Assembly (NCBI GenBank): GCA_001515945.1
Contig: LOER01000016.1
Coordinates: 310,001-374,000, forward strand
Direction: 5' to 3'
Length of the DNA stretch: 64,000 nucleotides
Origin: Desulfitibacter sp. BRH_c19
GTDB lineage: Bacteria; Bacillota; DSM-16504; Desulfitibacterales; Desulfitibacteraceae
The translations under genes and the position numbers were made by a program. Shown here piece after piece: positions 55,098 to 62,579 of the stretch (position 1 is its first letter; the number at the start of each line of letters is the position of its first letter). A model generated the notes under the pieces. It searched no databases, was not told the origin of the DNA, and saw only the letters and a list, made by a program, of their open reading frames with translations.

Positions 55098-55219
55098 ATG
55101 CAAGGCTAGTGGTAGTTAGTCATCGGATAAATAATTGCCCGCAAAGTATATTACTGATAGTTAGTTGCTGTATCCGGAAGGTGAATTAGTCAGATAGTTA
55201 GCAGACTAATGTGTTGAAA

Positions 55220-55753
55220 CTAATGCTTGCCTGTAACAGCCCATTCACTAAAAACATTTGCTATTGCAGTCATAATGGAAAAAGAAGCATTATTGTCTGC
55301 TGCTTCGATATATTCATTTCCCGATGGGTTATGTAATGCAAGAAGGGTGTCTGCTGTAGAAACTTCTTCAGCACTAACCATTTTCAAGTTTTCAAACTGC
55401 GGTTTCTCCATTCCCAATTCAGCCACAGCTATTAGTTCAATATTTTCTAGAGCAAGCAATTTATTCTTTTCTAATTGTAACCGTTCATTAGATATTTGCA
55501 TAGAATGTAATTCATCTTTAACTTTATTTAATTCCTGACCCTTTACACCAACTTGGCCAGCTAAACCTGTAAGTGCTAACCCCAAAATAAAAGATACTAA
55601 AGTTAATGAACACATAAAAAGTTTTACTTTTGTAGAAGTCTTGATAAGTTTAGCCTTTTTAGGTTCACTATTTTCTTTATTTACCTTTAAAACTTCGGTA
55701 GTATTATACTCTTTTATCTTAGGAGCTACTAACAAACTATTCACCCTCTCCAT
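55220..55753 (-). CDS. ftsL: FtsL-like division protein
   Basis: 177 residues with a basic cytoplasmic N-terminus of about 40 residues, one membrane helix (LFMCSLTLVSFILGLALTGL) and a coiled coil (KDELHSMQISNERLQLEKNK), the FtsL layout. Sequence identity to known FtsL is low, as is usual for this family, so the call leans on topology and position between rsmH and the transpeptidase gene. Confidence 0.82.
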   Translation of the reverse strand: MERVNSLLVAPKIKEYNTTEVLKVNKENSEPKKAKLIKTSTKVKLFMCSLTLVSFILGLALTGLAGQVGVKGQELNKVKDELHSMQISNERLQLEKNKLLALENIELIAVAELGMEKPQFENLKMVSAEEVSTADTLLALHNPSGNEYIEAADNNASFSIMTAIANVFSEWAVTGKH

Positions 55754-55766
55754 CTTTTATGCCTGA

Positions 55767-56702
55767 TTATAGTCTTTCCACTATTCTTAACCTGGCACTC
55801 TTGGCTCTAGAGTTATTTTCCAATTCCTCTGTAGAGGCAGTTATAGATTTTTTATTAATTATTTTAACTTTGGCTTTCTTATCACAAATGCATATTGGCA
55901 ATTTTGGTGGACAAATACATGTTGATGCCAAATCTCTAAATGTATTTTTTACTATACGGTCTTCCAACGAATGAAAAGATATTATTGCTAATCTACCACC
56001 CGGATGTAAAATTTCTACAAAATCATCTATTGCCTTTTCGAGACCTTCAATTTCCTTATTTATAGCAATTCGTAAAGCTTGAAATGTTCTTTTGGCCGGG
56101 TGTGAATTTTGCTCTCTAACCTTTTTTGGTATAGCTTTGTCAATTATGGTTACTAAATCTCTTGTAGTTTCAATCTCTTTAAGTTGTCTATATTTAACAA
56201 TGAAATCTGCAATTCTTACAGCCCATCTGTCTTCACCATATTTCTTAATCATATTAGCTAGTTCTTCCTTGCTTAGTGTATTGACAAGCTCCTTAGCTGT
56301 AGTTGCGTCCTGTTCATTCATCCGCATATCAAGGGGGCCGTCTTGCATGTAAGAAAATCCTCTAAACTTATTATCAATTTGAAATGAGGAAACACCAAGG
56401 TCTATTAGAGCTCCATTAACCTTAGTCCAACCATTAATATAGAAAATTCTTTTTATGTTTTTATAGTTATCATGGACTAGTGTAACCCTTTGTCCGTATT
56501 CTTTTAGCTTATCTCTAGCTGCTTCTAGTGCTTGAGTATCTCTGTCAATTCCCATTAACACACCATTTGGTGAAGCTTTTCTTAGCATGTGATAGCTATG
56601 CCCACCACCACCTACTGTACCATCAACTAGATCCCAATCAGCCTTAATGCCTAGTCCTTCAATGACTTCATCCAACAAAACTGGCTGATGATAAAATTTC
56701 AA
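55767..56702 (-). CDS. rsmH: 16S rRNA N4-methylcytidine-1402 methyltransferase
   Basis: Rossmann-fold methyltransferase (MraW). DGTVGGGGHSYHML binds SAM; GALIDLGVSSFQID, RGFSYMQDGPLDMRM and GRLAIISFHSLEDRIVK are conserved. The C-terminus has a CICPPKLPICICDK cysteine segment seen in the family. 311 residues. 14 bases after ftsL's side, following mraZ. Confidence 0.96.
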   Translation of the reverse strand: MKFYHQPVLLDEVIEGLGIKADWDLVDGTVGGGGHSYHMLRKASPNGVLMGIDRDTQALEAARDKLKEYGQRVTLVHDNYKNIKRIFYINGWTKVNGALIDLGVSSFQIDNKFRGFSYMQDGPLDMRMNEQDATTAKELVNTLSKEELANMIKKYGEDRWAVRIADFIVKYRQLKEIETTRDLVTIIDKAIPKKVREQNSHPAKRTFQALRIAINKEIEGLEKAIDDFVEILHPGGRLAIISFHSLEDRIVKNTFRDLASTCICPPKLPICICDKKAKVKIINKKSITASTEELENNSRAKSARLRIVERL

Positions 56703-56717
56703 TGTTTTCTTGCCCTC

Positions 56718-57155
56718 CTATATATTAATGTCTATATCCTGAAGTTTTTCTGCAATTCCTTCATAATCCATTTCTTCACTCTGACTGTAGCTTTCCCAAA
56801 CTTCTCTGGACCAAATCTCTATTCTTGAAGAAACTCCTATTATCACAACATCCTTATCAAGTTTTGCATATTCTCTCAAATTAGATGGCAAAAGTATTCT
56901 TCCTTGCTTATCAAGCTCACACTCATTGGCTCCTGAGAAAAAGAATCTAACAAAAGCCCTAGCATCAGCTTTAGTAAAAGGTAAGTTCTTTAGCTTTTTT
57001 TCTATTACTAGCCACTCATCCATGGGATAAACAAACAAGCAGTTATCCAAACCCTTTGTAATAACAAAGTTTTGTCCTAATCCATCACGGAACTTGGATG
57101 GGACTATTAATCTGCTCTTTGGATCAAGAGAATGTTGATACTCTCCCATAAACAT
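56718..57155 (-). CDS. mraZ: Transcriptional regulator MraZ
   Basis: Two AbrB-like SpoVT-type halves: [20 protein letters not shown] and [21 protein letters not shown], each with the DxKxR-type motif. MraZ binds direct repeats upstream of its own operon. 145 residues. First gene of the dcw cluster; its putative operator overlaps its ribosome binding region. Confidence 0.96.
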   Translation of the reverse strand: MFMGEYQHSLDPKSRLIVPSKFRDGLGQNFVITKGLDNCLFVYPMDEWLVIEKKLKNLPFTKADARAFVRFFFSGANECELDKQGRILLPSNLREYAKLDKDVVIIGVSSRIEIWSREVWESYSQSEEMDYEGIAEKLQDIDINI

Positions 57156-57166
57156 ACTTGCTCACC

Positions 57167-57211
57167 CCACTTTGTGGGTATTTCGCCCCACATACATCCA
57201 CTTTAATCCAC
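57167..57211 (-). promoter_or_regulatory. MraZ-box operator (GTGG direct repeats)
   Basis: On the minus strand GTGG occurs at 57211, 57201 and 57191, exactly 10 bases apart, and again at 57170, 21 bases further (GGTGGATTAA, AGTGGATGTA, TGTGGGGCGA, then GTGGGGTGAG). This matches the known MraZ operator layout of short G-rich direct repeats with 10-base spacing. The last box also serves as ribosome binding site region of mraZ. Confidence 0.75.
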
Positions 57212-57346
57212 CTATTCTCCCTTCATCCCATAAATTCCTTCTTTTGTATATTCTTTATTTAATTTTTTTTTAAAATAGGACTAAAGTCACATGTAAAAGG
57301 CAGGATAAAGCAAAGACCTAAGAAGCAAGAGGCAAGAATCAGGATA

Positions 57347-57382
57347 AAAAAAGACACCTTGGTAGACTTTAAAGGTGTCTAA
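57347..57382 (-). terminator. Terminator between the 49-codon ORF and mraZ
   Basis: AGACACCTT and AAGGTGTCT (9 bp) with TTTTTTT following on the minus strand. It would end a transcript covering the small ORF and repeat B2 before the mraZ promoter region. Confidence 0.75.
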
Positions 57383-57400
57383 AAAATGTAAATTACATTT

Positions 57401-57575
57401 TAACTGACTAACTTGGCGTCCATAAAGGACTGGTATTTCTACGCATTGCAAAATGCGCAATGCTAGAACTACTGGCGTAATACAAGTGGGAGTACAACGC
57501 CAACTAAGCCATTCATTCGTAGCTCTAAAATTCAGCGGGAGTAGAATCTCCCCCTGAATTAAGATCTTACTTCAA
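57401..57575 (-). repeat. Structured intergenic repeat B, copy 2
   Basis: Read on the minus strand: TTGAAGTAAGATCTTAATTC, then a 13-bp stem with one mismatch (AATTCAGGGGGAG with CTCCCGCTGAATT), GAATGGCTTAGTTGGCG, CTCCCACTTG, then hairpin H3 between two CGCC copies, and CCAAGTTAGTCAGTTAA. Its first bases overlap the stop of the 49-codon ORF. Confidence 0.75.
57429..57472 (-). repeat. GTAG hairpin element H3
   Basis: Same 44-bp unit, loop CGCATTTTG. It is flanked by CGCC direct repeats (57415-57418 and 57474-57477 as GGCG on the plus strand). Confidence 0.85.
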
Positions 57576-57721
57576 TCAGCTTCAGTTTCAAAGTAAAAAT
57601 CCACAGCATTAAACTTTTTCAAATCTGTTGCAACAATACCTTTTCTATCATTATTTCTACTACCTATACCTGCGACTGGGGTGAACTGGTTATACCTTTT
57701 TAGGGCCTTGTTTCTAATCAT
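57572..57721 (-). CDS. Small ORF of 49 codons, unknown function
   Basis: Minus strand ATG at 57721 preceded by GGAGGTG eight bases upstream; it runs to TGA at 57572. The protein begins MIRNKALKRYNQFTPVAGIG, is basic in the first half and acidic at the end (FYFETEAD). No membrane segment and no domain I recognise. It lies between repeats A2 and B2 with a terminator downstream, so it may be an independent small transcription unit upstream of mraZ. The good ribosome binding site is the main support; it could also be chance. Confidence 0.5.
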   Translation of the reverse strand: MIRNKALKRYNQFTPVAGIGSRNNDRKGIVATDLKKFNAVDFYFETEAD

Positions 57722-57809
57722 AAATAAAACACCTCCAAATCTAGTATTTCATAAGGAGGGATGAATTATTTGAATTTTATCCGATGACTATCGCCACTAG
57801 CCTTGCATG

Positions 57810-57846
57810 GGTTCAGCTATGTCAACAAGTTGACAAGTTTCACTCC
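57810..57846 (-). repeat. E module 3
   Basis: Minus strand AGTGAAACTTGTCAACTTGT followed by TGACATAGCTGAACCC: the same as E2, with stem TGTCAAC / GTTGACA. Confidence 0.75.
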
Positions 57847-57870
57847 AAGACTCCTATCTTCTAGCCTTGC

Positions 57871-57914
57871 ACTAGTATTTCTACGCATTGCAAAAATCTC
57901 AATGCTAGAACTAC
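57871..57914 (-). repeat. GTAG hairpin element H4
   Basis: Same 44-bp unit, loop AGATTTTTG, ending ATACTAGT and followed by GCAAGGCTAGAAG. Preceded by GCGACC, as H1 is by CTACC. Confidence 0.85.
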
Positions 57915-58009
57915 GGTCGCAAGTGGGAGATAAGTGGCGCTACGTCCCTGGATAACGGTTTCTAGAACTCAGATGGAGTCAAAACTCCACCTGAGTTCTA
58001 GAAACCTGT

Positions 58010-58567
58010 TTATCCTCTTTTATATAGATAGAATACTATGAAAAGCATAGCAATAATCATCACAACCAATGGAATTCCCACGTAGCCTATTAATGTATAG
58101 ATCCCCAACGTAGCCAATGTTACTAAAATTCCAGCTATAAACATTCCAATAGTAATTGCCGGAAATGCTAATCTAAATGGTATCCCAAAAAGAAAAGCTG
58201 CAATACTACCTGTCCAGACTCCAGTAAGTGGCAAAGGCACAGATACAAGTAGCATTAAACCTAACGCTTCATATTTTTGCAGTTTTTTACTTTTAGTTCT
58301 TGTTCTTGACAGAACCCATTTAACAAATCTTCTAGAATAAGAATATCTCTCCATTACTTTAATGACATGGGGTAACCATAATAGTAGCGGTATAATGGGA
58401 ATAAAATTGCCCATAAGAGCATACATCAAAGCTGCAATAGGGTCCATATTCATACCTATTGCAATGGGAATGGTAGCCCTCAATTCAGTTACTGGCACGG
58501 CAGATAATATCATTACCTGTGCTTCTAGAGGAAAGTCTTTTAACATTTCTATAATTAATTCTCCCAT
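58010..58567 (-). CDS. Small multi-drug export protein family membrane protein (COG2426)
   Basis: 185 residues with five or so membrane segments. Conserved: ILSAVPVTELRATIPIAIGM near the N-terminus and VSVPLPLTGVWTGSIAAFLFG in parts near the centre. The family name is historical and transport activity is not well demonstrated. It follows the MetE-like gene by 15 bases. Its 3' end abuts repeat A2, whose first hairpin could act as its terminator. Confidence 0.8.
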   Translation of the reverse strand: MGELIIEMLKDFPLEAQVMILSAVPVTELRATIPIAIGMNMDPIAALMYALMGNFIPIIPLLLWLPHVIKVMERYSYSRRFVKWVLSRTRTKSKKLQKYEALGLMLLVSVPLPLTGVWTGSIAAFLFGIPFRLAFPAITIGMFIAGILVTLATLGIYTLIGYVGIPLVVMIIAMLFIVFYLYKRG

Positions 58568-58582
58568 AGTAATATCACCTTA

Positions 58583-59650
58583 CTAGTACTTATTATAAAT
58601 CTCTGCCAATTCAGCAACCAACTGATAAATTTTTTCTGCCTGTTCATCTGTTAGTATACCAGTTCCACATGCAGGGCTTAAAAGGATTTGCTTTTTAAGT
58701 TTACTTTCATTTAATCCTTTTCTTAATAACTGGTCAATTTGACCCTCAAACTCATTCTGCAAGTTTTTCACATTTTCTTGCTGGGATAAATTATACGTAG
58801 GAACAACACCCCATGCAAGAATTCCACCTTTATCTACAAATGATATCAACTCATCTTTATAAACAGCCAGAGACTGAAAGTAACCAGTATCAAAGTTTAT
58901 AATATCAAAACCTGCATCCATAAATATTGTCCAATCTATATTGCAACACGAATGCGCTCCTACTATTGCTCCCATTTTGTGAACACCGTCTACTATTGAA
59001 GCTAAATCATCCACTATACCTTGTCTATTTAAGGTCAAATAGTTGGATGTTCCATAAGCACCAACTGCTGGATCATCAACAAAAATAATTGTCTGTTTGC
59101 CTCTTTTTCTAAGTTCATATGCCTGCCACATTGCATTTATCATAATTGCTTTTACGATTATATCACGGGTTTGATCAGTATAGTATACCAATTTCTTTTT
59201 ATGATCCTTTAGAAATAAACCAACACTTAAAGGACCAGCAATCTGTCCTTTGTAAGCAATTGAATCAGTAAAATTCCCTTTATCTATCCAATCCAGAAAA
59301 TCATAAAATCCTGGCGCAGCGTTTATAGGCATTTTTATATCCTCAAGAACATTCATATTTCCACTTTCTATTTGAAAATACAATTCATAGAAACTAACTT
59401 GATTTTTCACCCAATTAGGGCTTTCATAGTCCATCATAACTTTATCATCATTAATATTTAATAATCCCAACTGAACTAAAAAGTCAAGATTTTGAAAAAC
59501 AAAGTGTTCTTGAACACCCCTATTTGGCAGTTGGGGCCAATGGGGAATTAAGGGTATGGTGTCCTTAATCAACTGTAAGGCTCTTGTAGTATTGTTAAAA
59601 GGTAGACTCCCTATTGCCGTTGCCTCAAAGCCCTTAATTTCTAAGGTCAT
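58583..59650 (-). CDS. MetE/UROD-like zinc methyltransferase-fold protein
   Basis: 355 residues resembling the C-terminal barrel of cobalamin-independent methionine synthase and uroporphyrinogen decarboxylase-like methyltransferases. N-terminus ATAIGSLPFNNTTRALQLI; candidate zinc ligands are the His and Cys in GAHSCCNIDW (about residue 230) and the Cys in LSPACGTGILT (about 322). This pattern fits thiol-activating methyltransferases, but MetE's N-terminal folate domain is absent, so the methyl donor may be a corrinoid protein or another carrier. No corrinoid protein is encoded next to it. Substrate unknown. Confidence 0.75.
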   Translation of the reverse strand: MTLEIKGFEATAIGSLPFNNTTRALQLIKDTIPLIPHWPQLPNRGVQEHFVFQNLDFLVQLGLLNINDDKVMMDYESPNWVKNQVSFYELYFQIESGNMNVLEDIKMPINAAPGFYDFLDWIDKGNFTDSIAYKGQIAGPLSVGLFLKDHKKKLVYYTDQTRDIIVKAIMINAMWQAYELRKRGKQTIIFVDDPAVGAYGTSNYLTLNRQGIVDDLASIVDGVHKMGAIVGAHSCCNIDWTIFMDAGFDIINFDTGYFQSLAVYKDELISFVDKGGILAWGVVPTYNLSQQENVKNLQNEFEGQIDQLLRKGLNESKLKKQILLSPACGTGILTDEQAEKIYQLVAELAEIYNKY

Positions 59651-59665
59651 TATTAATCTCCTTCG

Positions 59666-60403
59666 TTATATATTTCCGCATACAGGACAATTCATATTTC
59701 GTTCCATCTTAAATTCACTAAATGTAAGTTCTAGTCCATCAAAAACAAGGAGGCGATTAGTAAGCGTGTTGCCTAATTTGAGTACTAATTTGACCACTTC
59801 CATTGCCTGGATTGTGCCCAAAACACCTGGCAAACAACCTATTAAACCAATCTCTCCTTCATTTTCCTCAGGCATAGTGGGGAAAATACATCTATAGCAG
59901 GGAGATTTGCCTGGGATAATGGTAGTAGCTAACCCTTCCCACCCAGCAACTCCAGCTTCAACAAGAGGTTTCCGTAAACTAACACAGGTTTCGTTTACTA
60001 AGTATCTAGTGGTTAGATTATCCAAAGCAGTAACAATTATATCATAATCTGAAATCAACGGTACACAATTATTCTTAGTAATCCTAAAAGGATATTCAAC
60101 TAAGTTGATGTGAGGATTTAGCCTTTCTAGCGATTCTTTTGCAGATTTTACTTTGTTTACACCTATTTTATTAGTATCATGAAGGATTTGTCTCTGTAGA
60201 TTTGATAAATCTACATTATCCGAATCTACTATGCCAATAGTGCCTATTCCCATGGCTGTTAGATAAAAAAGGACTGGAGAACCTAGTCCACCTGCTCCAA
60301 TAACTAGAACCTTGGTTTTTCTAAGTTTCAACTGTCCTTCTTCTCCAACATCATGCATTATTAATTGCCTTTTGTACCTAAGTCTTTCATCACTAGACAA
60401 CAT
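59666..60403 (-). CDS. HesA/MoeB/ThiF family adenylyltransferase
   Basis: 245 residues. ATP-binding VLVIGAGGLGSPVLFYL, the SNLQRQILHD motif, TALDNLTTRYLVNETC and two CxxC zinc pairs (CYRC about residue 176 and CPVC at the end). Such E1-like enzymes adenylate the C-terminus of ThiS or MoaD-type sulfur carriers. No ThiS, MoaD or Ubl-like gene lies nearby in the window. It precedes the MetE-like gene by 15 bases, suggesting cotranscription. The exact role is open: thiamine, molybdopterin or another sulfur-transfer pathway. Confidence 0.87.
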   Translation of the reverse strand: MLSSDERLRYKRQLIMHDVGEEGQLKLRKTKVLVIGAGGLGSPVLFYLTAMGIGTIGIVDSDNVDLSNLQRQILHDTNKIGVNKVKSAKESLERLNPHINLVEYPFRITKNNCVPLISDYDIIVTALDNLTTRYLVNETCVSLRKPLVEAGVAGWEGLATTIIPGKSPCYRCIFPTMPEENEGEIGLIGCLPGVLGTIQAMEVVKLVLKLGNTLTNRLLVFDGLELTFSEFKMERNMNCPVCGNI

Positions 60404-60426
60404 AGTCGATATCCTCCTTTTTAAAG

Positions 60427-60452
60427 AACAAACGCACCGAATAGGTGCGTTT
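60427..60452 (-). terminator. Terminator-like hairpin after the TPR gene
   Basis: AAACGCACC, TATTC, GGTGCGTTT followed by a T-containing run (GTTCTTT) overlapping the TPR gene stop and before the ThiF-like gene. Weak T tract. Confidence 0.5.
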
Positions 60453-61158
60453 AGTTTGATTCTTCTTCAGCTTCAGTATCAGCTTCAGTATCAGCTTCAG
60501 TATCAGCTTCAGTATCACTATCTTCTTCAAGTGCTTCAATCATTTGATTTGCAAAGGTTACAAAAGTCTCTAACTGCTCCTTGGCTTCATCATTAATGTC
60601 TTGTTCAAGTGCCTTTCCGAATTGGGTTAATGCACCATCGAAATCCCCTTCACTATTCATCAAGTAGACACCATAGTTTGCAAGAGCATTAACATTGTTT
60701 TCATCTAATTCTAAAGCCTTGTTAAAATGCTCGCGAGCTAATTCATCATTGCCTGCACTATGTGCTACTACAGCAGTCTGAGTAATTAAGTTGACGTTAT
60801 CGGAGTTCAGTTCAACTAATCTCTGATAAAAACCAAGAGAATTATTCATTTCTTCTTTTTGCTTTTCTTGATCTTCATATAAACCTGCTAAGTTCCAGTG
60901 TATCTCTGCTAACGCACCTATAGCCTCCTGATCATCAGGATCTTCGGTTAATTTGGCATTATACTCCTCTAATAATCCTTCAAAAAAGGCCATTTGTTCT
61001 TCCGGTGAAAGGTTTGGATCAGCAGAAGCATCAGGAAGTTGTTGTCCCCCTAAACCACCCATTAATGTAAATGATCCAACAAGACCTATAGATAACATAA
61101 TTACTAGGACAATCATTGGTCCTCTCATTTTCTTTACATTTCTTAGTTTCCTCATCAT
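60451..61158 (-). CDS. Membrane-anchored TPR protein with acidic repeat tail
   Basis: 235 residues. A basic N-terminus and one membrane anchor (GPMIVLVIMLSIGLVGSFTL) are followed by TPR-type helices (PEEQMAFFEGLLEEYNAKL, DDQEAIGALAEIHWNLAGLY, NDELAREHFNKALELDENNV, FDGALTQFGKALEQDI). The C-terminus is a low-complexity DTEA repeat encoded by four 12-base units. ATG 61158 with AGGAGG nine bases upstream is preferred to the longer frame. Probably a scaffold for protein contacts outside the membrane; partner unknown. Upstream are the VWA and MoxR genes. Confidence 0.8.
   Translation of the reverse strand: MMRKLRNVKKMRGPMIVLVIMLSIGLVGSFTLMGGLGGQQLPDASADPNLSPEEQMAFFEGLLEEYNAKLTEDPDDQEAIGALAEIHWNLAGLYEDQEKQKEEMNNSLGFYQRLVELNSDNVNLITQTAVVAHSAGNDELAREHFNKALELDENNVNALANYGVYLMNSEGDFDGALTQFGKALEQDINDEAKEQLETFVTFANQMIEALEEDSDTEADTEADTEADTEAEEESN
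60471..60518. repeat. 12-base tandem repeat encoding DTEA
   Basis: Four copies of CTTCAGTATCAG (last one with one change) in the end of the TPR gene. Unit length is a multiple of three, so copy-number changes keep the frame. Confidence 0.9.
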
Positions 61159-61251
61159 ATTCAATCGCCTCCTATAGTCTCCACGAAAACTACACAATTA
61201 AGCTTATTACACAGACTGTCTCCTGTCAATATCTAATTACTGGTGAAATAT

Positions 61252-62565
61252 CTAAATAATTTGTGTGTTAATTAACCTTTCCAAATGCTTTAAAGTATTG
61301 CATGGAAACATCTGAGTATAGTCCTGAAATAGTTTTACTGATGTATGATTTTCCCACTGATTGACAGGCATCGGATTGAGCCATAAGATCTTTCTTGCCC
61401 TATTAGATATTTTGATCAATTCAGCTGTTGTATCTGTTATCTTGATGGTTTTAGTATCACTTACAATAATAACTACAGTTTTTTGTGTAAGAAGATGATT
61501 GTAGTTACCTTGAATTGATTTTAAAGCAAAATGTATATCTGTACCTTCACCCCAGATAGGACTTTTCTCAATTATTCCTTCTAATTCTGTCAAATCAGAG
61601 TTCTTTATTTGCTTTAATGAAAGCTTTTCAATTTTTTCTGAAAAAATGAATGTATCTATTTTCTTTACTGCCTCTGCTAAATAATGTAAAAATTGAATAA
61701 TAAAAGCAGAATACCTTATCATTGATCCAGAGACGTCCACAATCAGTAGAATGGATGGCTTTTGGATTCTCCTTTTACGATATTTTAAATGTAACGGTAC
61801 ACCACCAAACCCAATATTGCTTCTGATCGTTTTCCTAATATCAATAAGTTTAGCCTTTCTAGATAGTGAATATCTCCTAGATATTTTAGTAGCAAATCTT
61901 TTCGCAAGTTTTTTTAATAGACGCTTAGCTTCTTCTAATTCCTGGGCATTTAAATCCTTTAAGTCCTTACCAGGAACATACCCTTGTTCCATAAGTTGCA
62001 TATGAGTATTATATAAATATTGGTCAATCTCAGGGTCCCCAGTAAACTCCACTTCCATAGTATTAGTTTGGATTTGTTTTCTCCAGTATTTTAGATGACT
62101 CTTTACTAAATCCTCAATAACAGGCCTAAACTTCTCTGGATTCATGTGTTTCCCATGGGTACTTTCTTCTAAGAATTTTTTTATTTTATCTTGTTGTTCT
62201 CTAGCAAGTTTGGCGTAAAAAACCTTATCCTCCTCAGAAATGTTAATGGGAGTTTCATTATATACCAGATCTTCCTCTGCCTTTTGTTTGGACTTCTCCT
62301 GAATGTTTTGGAAGTTCTGCCATCTATCTGACATTTCTTCCATTTCTTCTAGATTTGCAAAAAAGCTTTTAAATGCCATTTTGAAAATAAGAATATCCTG
62401 CTCCTTTTTAACTACTGTAGCCTGCATAAGCCACATCAATTCATTTTTATCTCCTATATTGATGTATTCAATGGATCGAAAAAAATCTTCCATTTCTGAA
62501 TAGCTGATTTTAAGTCCCATTTTTCGAAGCAATAGTAAAAATTTATATAAATTCTGTACAAGCAT
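61252..62565 (-). CDS. VWA domain protein of the CoxE type
   Basis: About 437 residues. The C-terminal half is a von Willebrand A domain with the MIDAS motif VDVSGSM (about residue 272) and the later TVVIIVSDTKT and WLNPMPVNQW segments typical of CoxE-like proteins. The N-terminal half is helical. It follows a MoxR ATPase gene by 14 bases; MoxR-VWA pairs in bacteria activate or insert metal into target enzymes, or act as chaperone-like stress systems. The target protein is not evident from the window. ATG 62565 has AAGGA upstream. Confidence 0.85.
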   Translation of the reverse strand: MLVQNLYKFLLLLRKMGLKISYSEMEDFFRSIEYINIGDKNELMWLMQATVVKKEQDILIFKMAFKSFFANLEEMEEMSDRWQNFQNIQEKSKQKAEEDLVYNETPINISEEDKVFYAKLAREQQDKIKKFLEESTHGKHMNPEKFRPVIEDLVKSHLKYWRKQIQTNTMEVEFTGDPEIDQYLYNTHMQLMEQGYVPGKDLKDLNAQELEEAKRLLKKLAKRFATKISRRYSLSRKAKLIDIRKTIRSNIGFGGVPLHLKYRKRRIQKPSILLIVDVSGSMIRYSAFIIQFLHYLAEAVKKIDTFIFSEKIEKLSLKQIKNSDLTELEGIIEKSPIWGEGTDIHFALKSIQGNYNHLLTQKTVVIIVSDTKTIKITDTTAELIKISNRARKILWLNPMPVNQWENHTSVKLFQDYTQMFPCNTLKHLERLINTQII

Positions 62566-62579
62566 CTGAATCATCCTTA

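Larger units (their letters stand above)
54709..55135 (+). repeat. Structured intergenic repeat A, copy 1
   Basis: Aligns with the complement of 57776-58013 over several blocks: CAGGTGGAGT...ACTCCATCTGA, CCGTTATCCAGGG, TTATCTCCCAC, the GTAG hairpin, TAGGAGTCTTGGAG-like GGGAGTCTTGGAGTGAAACT, and GTCATCGGATAAA. Strong inner pairs: TAGTTCAGG with CCTGAACTA (perfect), GGATTAGTTCAGC with GCTGAGCTAATCC (one wobble), CTCCCACCT with AGGTGGGAG, and TTATCC with GGATAA closing the second half. This copy is longer than A2 because of extra hairpin modules. Confidence 0.85.
54658..55219. other. 562-base non-coding gap inside the dcw cluster
   Basis: Neighbouring dcw genes are mostly separated by a few bases, but here ftsL and the transpeptidase gene are split by a block filled with repeats (A1, two H hairpins, E modules and an outer C-like half site). 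I see no ORF on either strand that could be supported. The last 20 bases carry the transpeptidase ribosome binding site (GGAGGGGAG). Confidence 0.8.
57156..57571. other. Gap upstream of mraZ
   Basis: Contains the MraZ boxes (57167-57211), an AT-rich probable promoter zone (57240-57300) where I could not fix -35 and -10, a purine-rich stretch (57310-57345, AAGAAGCAAGAGGCAAGAAT), a terminator (57347-57382) and repeat B2. Confidence 0.7.
57776..58013 (-). repeat. Structured intergenic repeat A, copy 2
   Basis: Inverted relative to copy A1. The minus strand starts with a large hairpin (TTTCTAGAACTCAGGTGGAG, loop TTTTG, then ACTCCATCTGAGTTCTAGAA), then CCGTTATCCAGGGACG, TATCTCCCACTTGCG, hairpin H4, E module 3 and ends GTCATCGGATAAA. 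It starts within the last codons of the exporter gene at 58010 and fills the gap down to the small ORF. Confidence 0.85.

Noticed and set aside
54709-55135. Known riboswitch or group II intron in the ftsL gap
   Set aside because: I could not match the conserved cores I know (T-box, SAM, c-di-GMP, THF, intron domain V). A Rfam scan would decide.
57429-57914. H hairpins as rho-independent terminators
   Set aside because: They lack a T run after the stem in either direction and occur in several orientations relative to genes.
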